From Gyrodactylus bullatarudis (Eukaryota > Platyhelminthes > Monogenea > Gyrodactylidea > Gyrodactylidae): a stretch of DNA of 64,000 nucleotides. Each line of letters opens with the position of its first letter. Position 1 is the stretch's first letter. A program made the translations under genes and the position numbers. Location: NCBI GenBank assembly GCA_012064415.1, contig SSNU01000095.1, positions 480,799 to 544,798 on the forward strand, written 5' to 3'. The notes under the pieces are model-generated. The model saw nothing but the letters and a program-made list of their open reading frames with translations. It searched no databases and was not told the DNA's origin. Positions 53,701 through 63,268 of this stretch are shown here, one piece after another.

Positions 53701-54301
53701 CAAGTATCATAGAGTATTTTATTGATAGAACAAAAATTACTAATTGATTCTAAAATCGATTCTACTACTAATTCAGACTAGCAGCAGGAGTTGTATGAAA
53801 TTACTCAAAGTAATACCAAAATTATCTTGATAAATATTCATTCATTCATAGTCTGATAAGATATACTACTAGTCATCATTAGCTGTTTATATATTCAGTA
53901 AAATATTCACATAGTTTTTTTATGTTGGTCCTAACTGGATCTTGAAGCAAAATATTTTGTATATGATTCATTCGCGTTATTTTTATCTTTTCTTAATTTT
54001 GTGAATTGAAATAAGGGTAATTTATAAGAGAGAATATATATTTAAATTGGATTTTGGGTGAGAAATTCTGAACACGAAAAAGGACAGCAAATTAATAAAA
54101 AATCAAGAATTAACAAACATGAGAATACAGACTTACACTTTCTTCTTTCATAAGATCCAAAATTTTTAGGTAAAGTATAACAAGAGTTTGTAGTTTATTT
54201 ATTCTCTTGAATCTTAAGATATTGATAATATCCTTATTAGCAGTTAGGAATTTTCCAGCGCCTAATAATAAATCCGAATTGTTTTCTAACGAATCATCCA
54301 T
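35765..54301 (-). CDS. Unrecognised coiled-coil protein, ten exons
   Basis: Exons join in phase: 54137-54301 (ATG 54299-54301), 53203-53356, 52977-53149, 49802-49973, 49014-49192, 43575-43822, 42748-42768 (21-nt microexon), 36376-36468, 36211-36322, 35765-35884 (stop TAG); 478 aa. The first third is a coiled coil (HDFKEVIEEKDKQMEIYRE, EEKNRLFIEENSTLNN), the middle is Lys/Asn-rich with a second coiled stretch (NQNKIKLADLKMELEQMSS), then Ser-rich, and the tail is mixed acidic/aromatic (ERFLRPKNYNQYGEEFF). No enzyme domain or membrane segment is seen. The overall shape would suit a chromosome or cytoskeletal structural protein, but I cannot name a family. The sixth-to-eighth exon join requires the microexon; alternative donors at 42691 or 42683 break the frame. 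Its start is head-to-head with BRAP. Confidence 0.65.
36560..36785 (+). mobile_element. 3' tail of a second LINE copy
   Basis: CYHLRSSRGFTILL at about 36600 and the 3' UTR (accagatacacataactatt at about 36738) match the end of the LINE at 33960-35205, same strand. The copy is 5'-truncated within about 100 bp of the acceptor of the 36376-36468 exon (minus gene), and its 3' end abuts the piggyBac element at 36789. Confidence 0.7.
36789..38744 (+). mobile_element. piggyBac DNA transposon, decayed
   Basis: The element is bounded by CCCTTGTCC (36793) and GGACAAGGG (38740). Including the flanking tetranucleotides, TTATCCCTTGTCC and GGACAAGGGATAA are exact 13-bp inverted repeats; canonical piggyBac targets would read TTAA on both sides. 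Subterminal palindromes built from GGGGTG and CACCCC lie inside both ends (36807-36830, 38682-38702), with another near 36965-36990. The element sits in an intron of the coiled-coil gene, directly after a LINE tail. Confidence 0.85.
37008..38640 (+). pseudogene. piggyBac transposase with two frameshifts
   Basis: DDE/D transposase pseudogene, read from about 37050. The acidic N-terminus is followed by the DDE_Tnp_1_7 core: ALFIDKNFKLLTITELQRWIG, SYNRFSLIKKYIRFD, the first catalytic region LTIDEQLVGFKG, then YGIKIWCICDAKNSY with the second, and IIADNFFSSMDI. Near 38020 the frame shifts, so the first ORF ends early at 38084. The core resumes in another frame with YYNHTKGGVDVLDQL (third Asp region). 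A second shift near 38520 moves the cysteine-rich C-terminal zinc finger (CENCG ... CYKCDKFICKEH ... CKDC) to yet another frame, ending at about 38640. Two single-base indels explain it. Catalytic residues look retained, so loss is recent or partly a sequencing artefact. Confidence 0.85.
38745..39600. other. Intron sequence between piggyBac and Penelope-like element
   Basis: AT-rich intronic DNA of the coiled-coil gene. A piece near 39296-39395 (gatcgtgatcctaaaaaatt ... tttctcacttcagagttgaa) looks like half an arm of the fold-back family. Nothing else is recognised. Confidence 0.4.
39623..41171 (-). mobile_element. Penelope-like retroelement with inverted flanking repeats
   Basis: The unit is bounded by an inverted pair of about 55 bp. 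The left copy (39623-39678) reads ctatcacaaataat, a G run, then caaaggtatttggtgttagt. The right copy (41119-41171) is its complement. Between them on the minus strand lie a Penelope-type reverse transcriptase and a C-terminal GIY-YIG endonuclease, so this is an endonuclease-plus PLE. Such elements often carry LTR-like repeats in direct or inverted orientation. It lies in the 6.3-kb intron of the coiled-coil gene and is sense to it. Confidence 0.8.
39870..41105 (-). pseudogene. Penelope-like RT/GIY-YIG ORF, broken
   Basis: Reading on the minus strand: WNVDSKNTKMLSLDAESLFTNIP (RT start, about 41000-41070) followed by two in-frame stops; QKDGVAMGSPLGPILAEAF and KYIRYVDDTFLL (catalytic YVDD) in 40505-40906; a frame change and another stop near 40420-40500; then the linker and the nuclease, FKCFCQSEYIGYTCRRLEERINEHL (40000-40110), where the GIY-YIG signature is degenerate but Arg and Glu of the second helix are kept. 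A stop follows DHTRT at about 39983, yet coding-like sequence continues (NFEIIYKQPGKN). At least four disablements make it a pseudogene. Confidence 0.8.
41172..42150. pseudogene. Degenerate coding remnants, plus strand
   Basis: 41601-41860 keeps coding-like phrases in two frames (MNEYFSDKRYISPSLFRL; LPRESINVEQLRE; YNIGLELTKSETKDPSPSVS) broken by a TAG at 41692 and a later stop. At 41883-41934 KQKSTVVDNQITSQP ends at gtaag. It shares STVVDN-I-SQP with the remnant at 29253, so both derive from one dispersed, unidentified coding source. I assign no function. Confidence 0.3.
42151..42680. repeat. Fold-back MITE, copy C, with nearly perfect arms
   Basis: The arms, of about 145 bp, are 42151-42295 and 42536-42680, close to exact reverse complements (taaagctaattgatatgaag at the left edge; cttcatatcaattagcttta at the right). 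The spacer contains the same ttgatttgaaagttc-ggatcaagattagacaag block as copies A and B. It lies in the intron just after the 21-nt microexon. The minus ORF at 42525-42767 is exon plus intron plus arm, not a real extension. Confidence 0.85.
43830..49010. other. Coiled-coil gene intron 5, no other feature
   Basis: About 5.2 kb of AT-rich intronic DNA. It has a G homopolymer at about 46236-46247, fragments of the fold-back family near 47155-47215 and 48770-48860, and several short ORFs of biased AT-rich composition without domains. No exon or RNA gene is supported. Confidence 0.45.
49975..52975. other. Coiled-coil gene intron 3, no other feature
   Basis: About 3 kb of AT-rich intronic DNA with no recognisable exon, transposon terminus or RNA gene. 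Confidence 0.45.
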
Positions 54302-54534
54302 GTTGATGCTTTAATAATTTTCAATCAAAATGATAATATGAACTCAATCATTCTGATAGAGTTAAGACTTGACTATGATTTAATTAATACATGCCCCAGT
54401 AGGCTAATTTTTAGAATTTTCAAAATATTTCAATCGATTACATTCAAACAATCAAACCCCAAAACTGGTTTTGTTTTTATATTCTCAAAAATCTGCAATT
54501 TTATGAAATGAACCTTTAAAGTTTTTACTCATTA
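54302..54534. promoter_or_regulatory. Putative bidirectional promoter (coiled-coil gene / BRAP)
   Basis: 233 bp separate the divergent start codons. The position implies shared or back-to-back promoters for the two genes. No specific motif is claimed. Confidence 0.4.
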
Positions 54535-57500
54535 ATGCCAACTCTATCTCCATTAGCTATACTAATTGAAGCAAAGAATCCTCAAGAATCAAAATCAATT
54601 AAATTCAATAGTATTCTTTTATTTTTATTACTTTAAGGTATTGATTTAAACCATCCATTTGTAAAAATACCACAATCAAGATCTTCTGTTTTTGAACATC
54701 GAGGATCGAGAAAATTTAAAAAACTCATTATTCAATCGATTGAATGCGATAGAATGGAATCTAAAGATAACGTTAAGTTTTCTTTTGGAAATCCAACTGT
54801 CGAGACTATTGAAGGAATTGTTCATTTTTACAAATACGAGTAAGTCTTGCTAATTAAGAAGCTGCTAAGATTTTCCATTAAAGTATGTCTAATCTTTCTA
54901 GCAAGAAATTCAATACTGAAGATAAATTTCTCACAAAAATGCTGTGTATGCTTGGGATTCCATCCCACATGCACATCAAAGATTTGATTAACTTCATAGA
55001 ACCTCTGCGGCAAATTGTCAAAGAAATCAAAATCGTTCGTGAAGAGTCCCCCCAGAGTTATTTCGCTTTTTTCAAATTTGAAACTCCCGATAAAGCATGT
55101 GAATTTTTCAATGCTTTCAATGAAAGTAAATTCAATGATATTGAATCTGATGTATGCCAGATTGCTTGCATTTCTCATATCGATACAAAGTCGCCAAATG
55201 AAGGTCCTATTTTTCCCATTAACGAATTGACTGAACTTCCATCATGTCCGGTCTGTTTGGAGCATTTGGATGAGCCCTTACAGGGAGTTATTACAACAAT
55301 ATTGTGTAATCATTCATTTCATGATCGTTGTCTCATTCAAATGTCTGAGCTAAACTGTCCTGTCTGTCGCTATATTTCCACTCCACAAGATGTCGGTGAA
55401 AACGTTTGTTCAGATTGTGATCTCAGAGAAAATCTTTGGATTTGTTTAATTTGTGGAAATGTTGGTTGTGGTCGGTACGGTAAAAAACATGCTCACAAAC
55501 ACTTTGACAATACAGGACACATGTTTGCTTTGGAGATCGGTAAAAATCTTGTCTGGGACTATGTGGATGATGCATATGTTCATCGAATTGCAGTTAATCA
55601 ATCTGATGGAAAACTAATTCAAGTTGGTGACTCAACAGACCCTTCTGAGAAGAAAATGGAATTAATCAATACTGAATTCAGCGATATTCTTATGACTCAA
55701 TTGGAATCTCAACGGCGTTACTTTGAACATCAGATCGATTCTCTCAAGTCAAATCTCGAATTATCTCTTGAGCGATCTATGGCAAATGAAACTTCCCTCA
55801 AAGAGTCAAATGATAAATTAACAGAGAGACTCAAAGTTATCGAAAAAGATAATGAAACATGCAAAAGGAAACTTGAGCAAGTGAGACAAATTTTTTAGTT
55901 ATGCCTACTAATTCACAATTTTCACAAAAAATTAAGAATAAAACTGACCATGTATAGTAAGAATGAAAAAGGCCAATTTCTCTATATTAAATGCTGATAG
56001 ATGAATTATAATAATTAATAACCATTAATTTATTCTTATTGAAATTAATTTTTGATAGAAAATACAATTTTAAGGCTTTTATTTCGGGGATATTCATCAG
56101 TGTAACCAGATTTTCAGCACAACATCAATTATAATTTTATTATAATTATCAATTACTGAAAAATTAACTTTTTTGTTTTCATGATTTAGCTAACATCTTT
56201 GAGTAGGAGATTAAAGAAAGAACTGGAAGACGAAAAGGCATTAAATGAAAGCCTTCAAAAGAGTCAAGAAGTTTGGCAGTCAAGAGCTGAAAAGGCTGAG
56301 GTATCGTATGAACAATGTTCTCAAGACCTTAAAGAGCTGATGCTGAATCTAGAATTTAGAGATAAACTTGTCTCTATTCAAAAGGAAGAAGAGGTTAGTA
56401 TTTTCCAGAATTTTTCTTTTTAAATTGATGATTACCTTGTTATTAAAAAATTGGTTAAATCCTTTTTTCATCTAAGCGGTTCAGACTAAGCCTCAGAATA
56501 TATTTCGTTTACCAACCATTCGATATTATTAATATCTTGGAATAAAACATACTTATATAAAAAGATAAGTTATTTTTTACTTTAATTTATTCATAAACAA
56601 AACAAACCATGTCTACTTTTAAGTAGATATGAAAATAAAAAAGATGATAAAACAACTTGAATTAATTTTCCTGCAGATTAATTAACCACTCCATCTCAAA
56701 GGTTGGATACGACCTCTTAATCAATTTTTTCAGGTAACCTCTGTTCTCTTATGGGTTCGAAGGGGTTAATAGCAATCCTAAATTAGCCTGGCGAAATATA
56801 TATTTCTCTAATTAAAAAATTCTTTTTTATACTGACAATGATGAATTGCATATAAATTCCTAAAAGATAACAAGAAGAGTTTGTAAAGGATTACAGCTAG
56901 ACCTGTGACTTGTGAACCAAAAATTACCCTCTTCCCCTTGCCCCTTCAGTTTTTTAAGGAAAAATTTTCATTCAAAATAGCTTTTTGGCTGATGAATTCT
57001 CTTTGCTTGGTTGATCGACCATATATTCGGATCAAAAGATATTAAAACTTATATTATTTCACTGAAATTGATTTTATGGAAAAATAGCTTTTTCCTAACT
57101 TTCTTTTTTCACCTCCAAAACAAAAAAATAACAAGCCTAGTGACCATCTGGGTGTACTTACTTACATCACTCTTCTGCCAACATCAAACTGTTCTATTTC
57201 CACACAAATTTTTCCTCAGAAAATTAAAGATTTATACAAGAACCCTACTCATAAGTATGATTGTTTCGGAAAATAAATTTGAAACGGGCAAAGAGAAGAG
57301 GCTAATTTTTGGTTCACAAGTCACAGGTCTAACTGTATTATAGATAAGGGAAATAGTCCAGTGCTCACGAGCCTGGTTCAATTCTCAGCTACGTTATACT
57401 CAAGAGTCTCAATAAAGACGAAACGCATCTATGCCTGCCATACATGTATGGATTGTTTCTTTACTAGCTTATGAATTAGATATACAGTACGACCTGAGAT

Positions 57501-58371
57501 TTATCGGTCAAAAATTACCCTCTCCTCTCTGCCCCTTTTTAAAAACTGAAATATATATGCAAGATTACTAACAAGTAACAACATTTAACACAAGAACATC
57601 TTAAAATTAAATTTATAAAATAAATAATAATACACATGTTTTCTATTCTTTTTTTTGAGAAAGGTTCAATCGCATTATGTTGCATTGTATGTTATCAGAA
57701 GGTACAAATGTGTTAAATTGTACTGTGGAATTGTATCACATGAAAAGGTATGGTCACCCTACACATAGTGTGTGCTTTCCTATAACGTAAACCTTAGAAG
57801 GTCTTTGAGGGTTTTTCCCTATGTTTTAATGTAAAATGGTTATTTTAACCTGATTGAACGTTTTTTTCTCAATTTCATATATAACGTGGATTTTTTAATT
57901 TTTCGACAATTGTGTAACATAATGCAGGGCTCCTACAGTAAATAGAATAAATATACCATATGATAGAGATTTTTCTCCTGATTTAAACAGTCTAATTTAT
58001 TTTAGGTTTATCAATACCAAAACGGTCTAAATTATAGAAATAAAATAATCTAAAAATTTAATTTATTCTGGAAAAGTTCTAAAAAAAAGTCTCAGGTCGT
58101 ACTGTATGTTCTGAAGCAAGACCGATGACATCGATTTAGAGATAATAAAAGACTACAGCATTTATCCCTAGTCAACCGAAATAAAATTAGTAGCTGCTCT
58201 TTAAATATAATTCTTTTGTAATGTTTTAATTAATAAAATTTCTTTTCACCTAATTGTAAAACTAAACATTTAAAAAAACTATTTCAGATTGACGATGACC
58301 AGTTAGCTTCAAGTCAAGTCACTATTTCAGAGCCAAAGACTAAAGTAAGGTCTAAACGCAAAAAGAAATGA
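54535..58371 (+). CDS. BRAP: BRCA1-associated protein-like RING/UBP-type E3 ligase
   Basis: Cytoplasmic ubiquitin ligase of the BRAP2/IMP family that restrains Ras-MAPK signalling. Exons: 54535-54610, 54638-54839, 54902-55880, 56190-56393, 58288-58371 (514 aa, stop TGA 58369-58371, AATAAA at 58416). Exon 2 ends with SFGNPTVETIEGIVHFYKYE (BRAP2 N-terminal motif). The RRM-like BRAP2 domain spans about residues 104-190. The RING finger covers 208-249 (CPVCLEHLDE, CNHSFHDRC, CPVC). The UBP zinc finger is about 262-322 (CSDCDLRENLWICLICGNVGCGRY, HKHFDNTGH). A long coiled coil runs from about 355, and the end is basic (KVRSKRKKK). Intron 1 is 27 nt; without its removal TAA interrupts the frame, and the fallback start would be an internal ATG at about 54739. 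Confidence 0.95.
54611..54637 (+). other. 27-nt intron, BRAP intron 1
   Basis: GTATTC at the donor, ACTTTAAG at the acceptor, 27 nt, with in-frame TAA. Splicing keeps the frame (phase 1) and links 25 N-terminal codons to the conserved BRAP2 segment. Less certain than the PAR-3 case, because the N-terminus is poorly conserved and a downstream start is possible. Confidence 0.6.
56894..57335. repeat. Mariner-like MITE 1 in BRAP intron 4
   Basis: 442 bp bounded by TA dinucleotides, with terminal inverted repeats of roughly 45 bp. The left end is CAGCTAGACCTGTGACTTGT and the right end is the complement of CAGTTAGACCTGTGACTTGT. A TA target site and a CAG start are Tc1/mariner traits. The ORF at 57011-57343 is inside it and has no transposase motif, so this is non-autonomous. 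Confidence 0.8.
57485..58104. repeat. Mariner-like MITE 2 in BRAP intron 4
   Basis: 620 bp bounded by TA, with inverted ends CAGTACGACCTGAGA (57485) and its complement ending at 58104. The following AAAAATTACCCTC block also occurs in MITE 1, so the two are related but not the same subfamily. Non-autonomous: no transposase ORF. Confidence 0.75.
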
Positions 58372-58613
58372 ACAGAATCTAATTGTATAATTTTCATAAT
58401 TATGACTTAAGATTTAATAAAGTATTTTAATTTTCTTGGTCGTTAAAATTCATAGCTAGCTCATAGTTCCAATCGCAACTGTAATTTAGCGGAGTTCTTA
58501 TGAAATTTTGACGATCATATACGATTTCCTTGATTGATAGTGATTTAAGGAAAACATCTTTTAAACACTCCTTCACTCTAAGATCTAAGTCAACACCGGT
58601 TTGAGAAACAAAG

Positions 58614-58780
58614 TGATCTCGAATAATGTAAATTATTTATATTTATAGACATGTATTTTAAAACAAAGTTAGATTTATGTACACTATTATTGTTTTAAAT
58701 GATAACTCATGATAAAATAGATATTCTTGTGTCACGTGAAACTTGTGTCTTGTAAATGATAGTGAACTATGAGTGATTAC
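58614..58780 (+). repeat. 5' LTR (main part)
   Basis: Matches 63269-63436 nearly base for base, starting TGATCTCG. The last seven LTR bases (ttaaaca) are displaced to 59711-59717 by the hAT insertion. Confidence 0.9.
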
Positions 58781-59703
58781 TAGGGCCTCAAGAAATATGC
58801 AATAAAAATTAAGTTATATGCGCATATAATATGCGCAAGTGATTTTTTCAAATCACTTATACTACTTGTAAGTATTTTTTTTTAAAATAAAAAATTTCCA
58901 TGATAGAATATTTATTCAGATAAATACAAAAATAAATAACTTTCAAAGTTCTCTTCATTAAAATGGCGTTTGTCATTTAAAAAATGGTTCATTTTTGAAA
59001 ATGAACGCTCTACATCACAGGAAGTTGGCTGAGCGGATCGTAAAAGACAAAATTCATAAGGAGTTAATCTGGTATTGTTAGGTTGGCAAATATCATTGAT
59101 TTCATTCTTGGAGAGGCGCTTCTCCAAATAACTTTTTAGCATAATAGGATCATTTTTAAAATCTAGATTCTTGAGAACATTAAAACCATCAGAAATCGTA
59201 AAGGACTTCGATTCAAACTTCGAAATAAGAGGTAAGATTACACTATAATTTTCTTGTATCTGACTAAGATCTTCAAAAAGAGAAGGTCGGGAAATCACAA
59301 TCTTTGCTTTCGATACTGTCTCTGTTTTATCTGAGAGGCTAAGCACAATATCTTTAACTAAAGGTAAATTAGCAGAGTAGTATTTGGCTGCCTCTAGCCA
59401 AGTGCCCCATCTTGTCGGAGTCGGAGGCTGGCCAATTTTATCAAACATAATCTGATGGTGCTTGTTTTTCACGACAAGGGCTTTGAAAGTAGATATCAGG
59501 TCGTTAACATCTGAATATGAGTCTTTGATTTCCATTGCCAAGTTATGAAGAAGATGTGATAGGCAAGTTATATGAAATACTGACGGATAATTTATTTTAA
59601 GATGTTTAGTCGCGGATGTATTATACTTGGCAGCATCAGTTATAATTAGTTTGAGATTTTCAGGTTTAATTTCCATTTCTCTTGTGGCTTTGTTAATGTT
59701 CAC
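58781..59703 (-). mobile_element. hAT transposase 3' fragment inserted in the 5' LTR
   Basis: About 260 codons of a hAT-type transposase on the minus strand: DAAKYNTSATKHLKINYPSV, HITCLSHLLHN, PTPTRWGTWLEAAKYYS, and the C-terminal dimerisation block RSAQPTSCDVERSFSKMN. The N-terminal half is missing. The insert is flanked by tgattac on both sides (58774-58780 and 59704-59710; gtgattac against ctgattac over eight bases), like a hAT 7-8 bp target duplication. The left edge, TAGGGCCTCAAG, looks like a hAT terminus; the right edge shows no matching inverted repeat. Confidence 0.85.
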
Positions 59704-59715
59704 TGATTACTTAAA

Positions 59716-61039
59716 CATGGCGACGAGGATCGAGGTTTTGCCTAATGATTCATGTGGTTTTACAAGTTTTTTCGAGAGGTTGTCAATCAGAGCATCGGGG
59801 CTGACAAATCCTAAGAAGATAAAGATGTTGGTCGATATGATAGATTTCGAGAGTTTCGATAGAATCAAGGACATCATGCAGACTCATGTATCTGAGTGGA
59901 AATTGGAAGATGTAGAGGAGAAAGTTGTTAAGTATTATGAAAGAAACGACATTCCGATGGTGTATATGACGAAACTGGAAGAGTTAAAGCAAGGCTCAAA
60001 GACCCTGGAGGAATTGTTCAGGATCGTGACAAGATTGGTCAACAAGACAGACACGACTGACCCGGAACTACTAACGGTGACGTATTTCACAAAGATTATG
60101 AATAGTGAGACAGCCAGGAAAAAGCTGAGGGCTGATCCAGCTACAAAGAGGGAAAATCTGTTGAAGAGGGCAGAAATCTTTGCAGCAGGAACCGAGGTTC
60201 CACCCCCAGTAATCCCAGAGGTGTCGGCGGCATACAGTGATCGGTTTAAAGTCGAATGCTACTGTTGTGGAGGCCCTCATTACAAGTCGGACTGCAAACT
60301 GAAGGATGCCGAGTGCAGAAGGTGCGGGATAGTGGGTCATGTCGAGAAGAAGTGTCGCAGACCGCCGGGTTTCAAACCCAGACCAAGAGTTTATGAAGTC
60401 GTTAATAATTTTGAAAATAAAAGCCTATCACCATGTGTTTTCTCCATCAATGCCCATGGCGTTTTGAAATTTGTCAGTGTTGAGATTTTTGGTCAGCCCA
60501 TCCGGGTGTTAGTGGACTCAGGAGCCATGGTCACGGCGGTACCCAGATCGGTTTTGAGTGAAGAAAATAAAAAGAGAATTGTTTCCAAGAATGGTATGCT
60601 AAGAAGTTTTTGCGGTGGTACAGTGAAGGTGGCCGGGATCATTCCGGAGGCATTGGTACGATACAACTCCAGACAGGCAAAGACAGATGTGTTAGTTATC
60701 GACGGCCCGGTAGACGCGGTTCTGGGCGTGAGAATGTGTGAGGAGTTAGAGCTGATCAAGTTTGTTGACGGTATTAGCCAGGTCAAATCAGAGGAAGCTG
60801 GTATGGTGTCGTCGTTTAGACTGAAGAGTGGTGTGTCAAAGTCGGGTTTGGTGTATGCAGCCAGGTCGGTGGGTTTCTCCATGAAGCAGTTGGTGGAGGA
60901 TGAATTAGAGTACCTGAGCAGTCAAGGATTGATATATCGAGTTAATAATCCAGAGATGGCAGCTCCGGTGGTGCCAGTGATCAAGAAGGCGGGTAGCTCC
61001 AGGCCCATAAGACTTAGTGGTGACTACTCTTTGATTTGA
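59716..61039 (+). pseudogene. Gypsy-like gag and protease region
   Basis: ATG at 59716 overlaps the LTR end and primer site. The product has a helical gag part (about 150 residues), two zinc knuckles (CYCCGGPHYKSDC and CRRCGIVGHVEKKC, about residues 177-211), then an aspartic protease (VLVDSGAMVTAVP). The start of RT follows (APVVPVIKK, RPIRLSGDYS) before a stop at 61037-61039. The frame resumes 3' after indels, so gag-pol is broken here. The coding part is visibly richer in G and C than the host genes. Confidence 0.85.
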
Positions 61040-61051
61040 TAAACAAGTTGA

Positions 61052-61990
61052 TTGATCGGGGATCGTACAAAATGCCAGCAGCAAAATGAGGTACTTCACG
61101 AGTTAGGAGATGCCAATATTTATTCAGTGCTTGACTTAAAAGACGCGTACTTGCAAGTGAAGCTTGACGAGGCCAGTCAGGCGTTGACAACGATCGTTAC
61201 CCACAAGGGATATTTTGCTTACAAGACGTCACAGTTTGGAATCTCGGTGGCACCGCTTATATTTCAAGAGATCATGGACCGATTGTTAGATGGCCTCAAA
61301 GGAGTGGTCGCCTACCAAGATGATGTGATTATCGGAGCAAAGTCAGAGCAGCAGCACAGGTACCTACTGGATGAAGTAAGAAACAGGCTAAAGTCACATG
61401 GTTTCGTGGAGAATGAGTTGAAGTCACAAATCGGAAAGTCTAGGGTGGTGTATTTGGGTTTCGTGTGGAGCAGAGGCAGGCTTCTCCCGGATCCCGAAAA
61501 AGTAAAGAGGTTTAAAGCCCTCAAGGTTCCAACTAATGTCGATGAGTTAAATTCGGTTTTGGCCATGTTGAGGCATTATGATAGATTCTGTCCAAACTTC
61601 TCGGCTATTGCTAAACCCTTATATCAGTTAACGCGCAAGGAGGAGGTGTGGAAATGGAGTGAGGATCATACGAGACGGTTCAGGAGGTTAATTGATACAA
61701 TGAAGGATAAAGTGTTGACCCCCTATGATGTTGCAAGGCCGCTGTATCTTACTTGTGATGCGTCGGAGGCCGGTTTTGGATATATACTCAGTCATGATCC
61801 AGAGATGATGCAGATAATGGATGTCGGTAGCAGAGTGGCGTCTAAGGCTGAGGAGTCGTTCTCGGTTCCAGAAAGAGAGGCCCTGGCCATAGTAGAAGGA
61901 TTGAAATATTTCCACAACTACATCATTGGCAGGAAAATCACAATCAGAACTGATCATTGAATTCTAAAGGATGTGTTCACGGCGAAGAAC
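61052..61990 (+). pseudogene. Gypsy-like reverse transcriptase and RNase H region
   Basis: From about 61090: VLHELGDANIYSVLDLKDAY (first catalytic Asp), FGISVAPLIFQEIMD, the catalytic box VVAYQDDVIIGA, YLGFVWSRGRLLPDP, then RNase H (LTCDASEAGFGYILS, PEREALAIVEGLKYFHNYI, IRTDH). The frame ends with TGA at 61957-61959 and another stop near 61990, inside RNase H, and the remainder continues in the next segment. The Tyr-x-Asp-Asp box is intact. Confidence 0.85.
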
Positions 61991-61999
61991 TAGAAAAAG

Positions 62000-63248
62000 G
62001 TGGTCAGCATGAGGTTAACGAGCTGGAAGCTAATTTTAATCAGCTATGATTACGAGATTTTGTATGTTGAAGGGAAACTCAACGTAGTCGCCGATGCTTT
62101 CTCACGGTTGGCAGTGAACCAGACGGTGGACAGAAAAGAAGTTGATTTCGCTGCAGTGCATCAAGTGATACAAATTCCAAAGTATGACGAGCTGCTAAAG
62201 GAGTTGAAGGAGGTGAAAGACACAGACATCGAAAAGGTCAAAAAGCTGGTGATAAAAGGGTGGCCAACAAAGTGCCCTGAGGAGTTGCAAAAGTTCAAGG
62301 CAGTTTCTGAAAATCTTATGGTTCAAGATGGTTTACTCTACTACGCACATAGATTGGTGTTTCCCAGATCGCTCAGCAGGAGGGTTTTGCAGGCGGTGCA
62401 CGAGGTGGGTCACCCGGGCAGAGACAAGATGATACGAATGATTAGGCAGTTCGTATGGTGGCCAGGTCTTGATCGTGAAGTTGCAACGTTTGTCAGTTCG
62501 TGCGAGGTCTGCATCAAGCAGGGTGTAAAGAGAAGGGAGTTTGCTTCAATCTCCCGTGCAGAGGCTGAAAGCCAGTTGGAAAGAGTGCACTGTGACGTGG
62601 CGCATTTTAAAGGCCACAATTTCCTGATCACAGTGGACGCGTATTCAAATTTTATTTGGATCGATATGTTAAAAAGTATGGAGTTAAGTGAGGTGATCAG
62701 AGCCCTAAAAATTTTCATGTTGAGGTATGGAAACCCGTTAAAGGTCGTGACGGATAATGGTACAAATTTTGCCAGTGCGGCTTGTAGAGAGTTCTTGGCC
62801 GAGAGAAAGATAGTGCATGAGAGAAGCCCGCCTGGGCACCACGAATCAAATGGGCAAGCTGTTATCGGAGGAGAGTGTTCCAACGTCCAGAGCGGTTGAA
62901 GCCTTCATCGGTTATCATAACTGGACCCCGGGCAGCCAGGGTGCGGTGCCAGCAAATATGTTCATGGGACGCGAATTGGAACTACCTGGAGACCGAGCTC
63001 GGTTTGATGATCAAGTGAAAAATGTTCTGGTACGCAGAGAGAATGGCACGGTGACAGAGGAATTGGTGACGAGAGAAGGAAGAAACACTTGGAGAGACGA
63101 GGCGGGCAGATTGGCTCATACAAATGATGTGTATCTCAGAGGCAAAAAATATTCTGGAAGTGAGACGTTCGCAGATAAAAAGGAAGAGGAGAAAGACGAT
63201 CCTCCCCTAGGCAAGAGAGTTATCAAAAAGCCAGCAAGATACAGCTAG
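62000..63248 (+). pseudogene. Gypsy-like integrase region, frameshifted
   Basis: The RNase H end (SWKLILISYDYEI, ADAFSRL) is followed by the integrase. The zinc-binding HHCC segment (HEVGHPGRDKMIRMIRQFV, CEVC) comes first, then the DDE core with Asp in VHCDVAHFKG, Asp in VVTDNGTNF and Glu in GHHESNGQA. Right after that Glu the frame breaks (about 62850-62860) and continues one frame over to a stop at 63246-63248, with RAVEAFIGYHNWTPG and a basic C-terminal tail. The catalytic triad is retained. Confidence 0.85.
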
Positions 63249-63268
63249 AAGGAATCTCAAGGGGGAGA

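Noticed and set aside
54828..55178. 116-codon minus ORF
   Set aside because: Antisense of BRAP exon 3; no domain of its own.
57011..57343. 110-codon plus ORF in BRAP intron 4
   Set aside because: Lies inside the mariner-like MITE and extends into its terminal repeat; no transposase motif.
60071..62883. Several minus-strand ORFs within the LTR element
   Set aside because: Antisense shadows of gag, RT and integrase, helped by the higher GC content.
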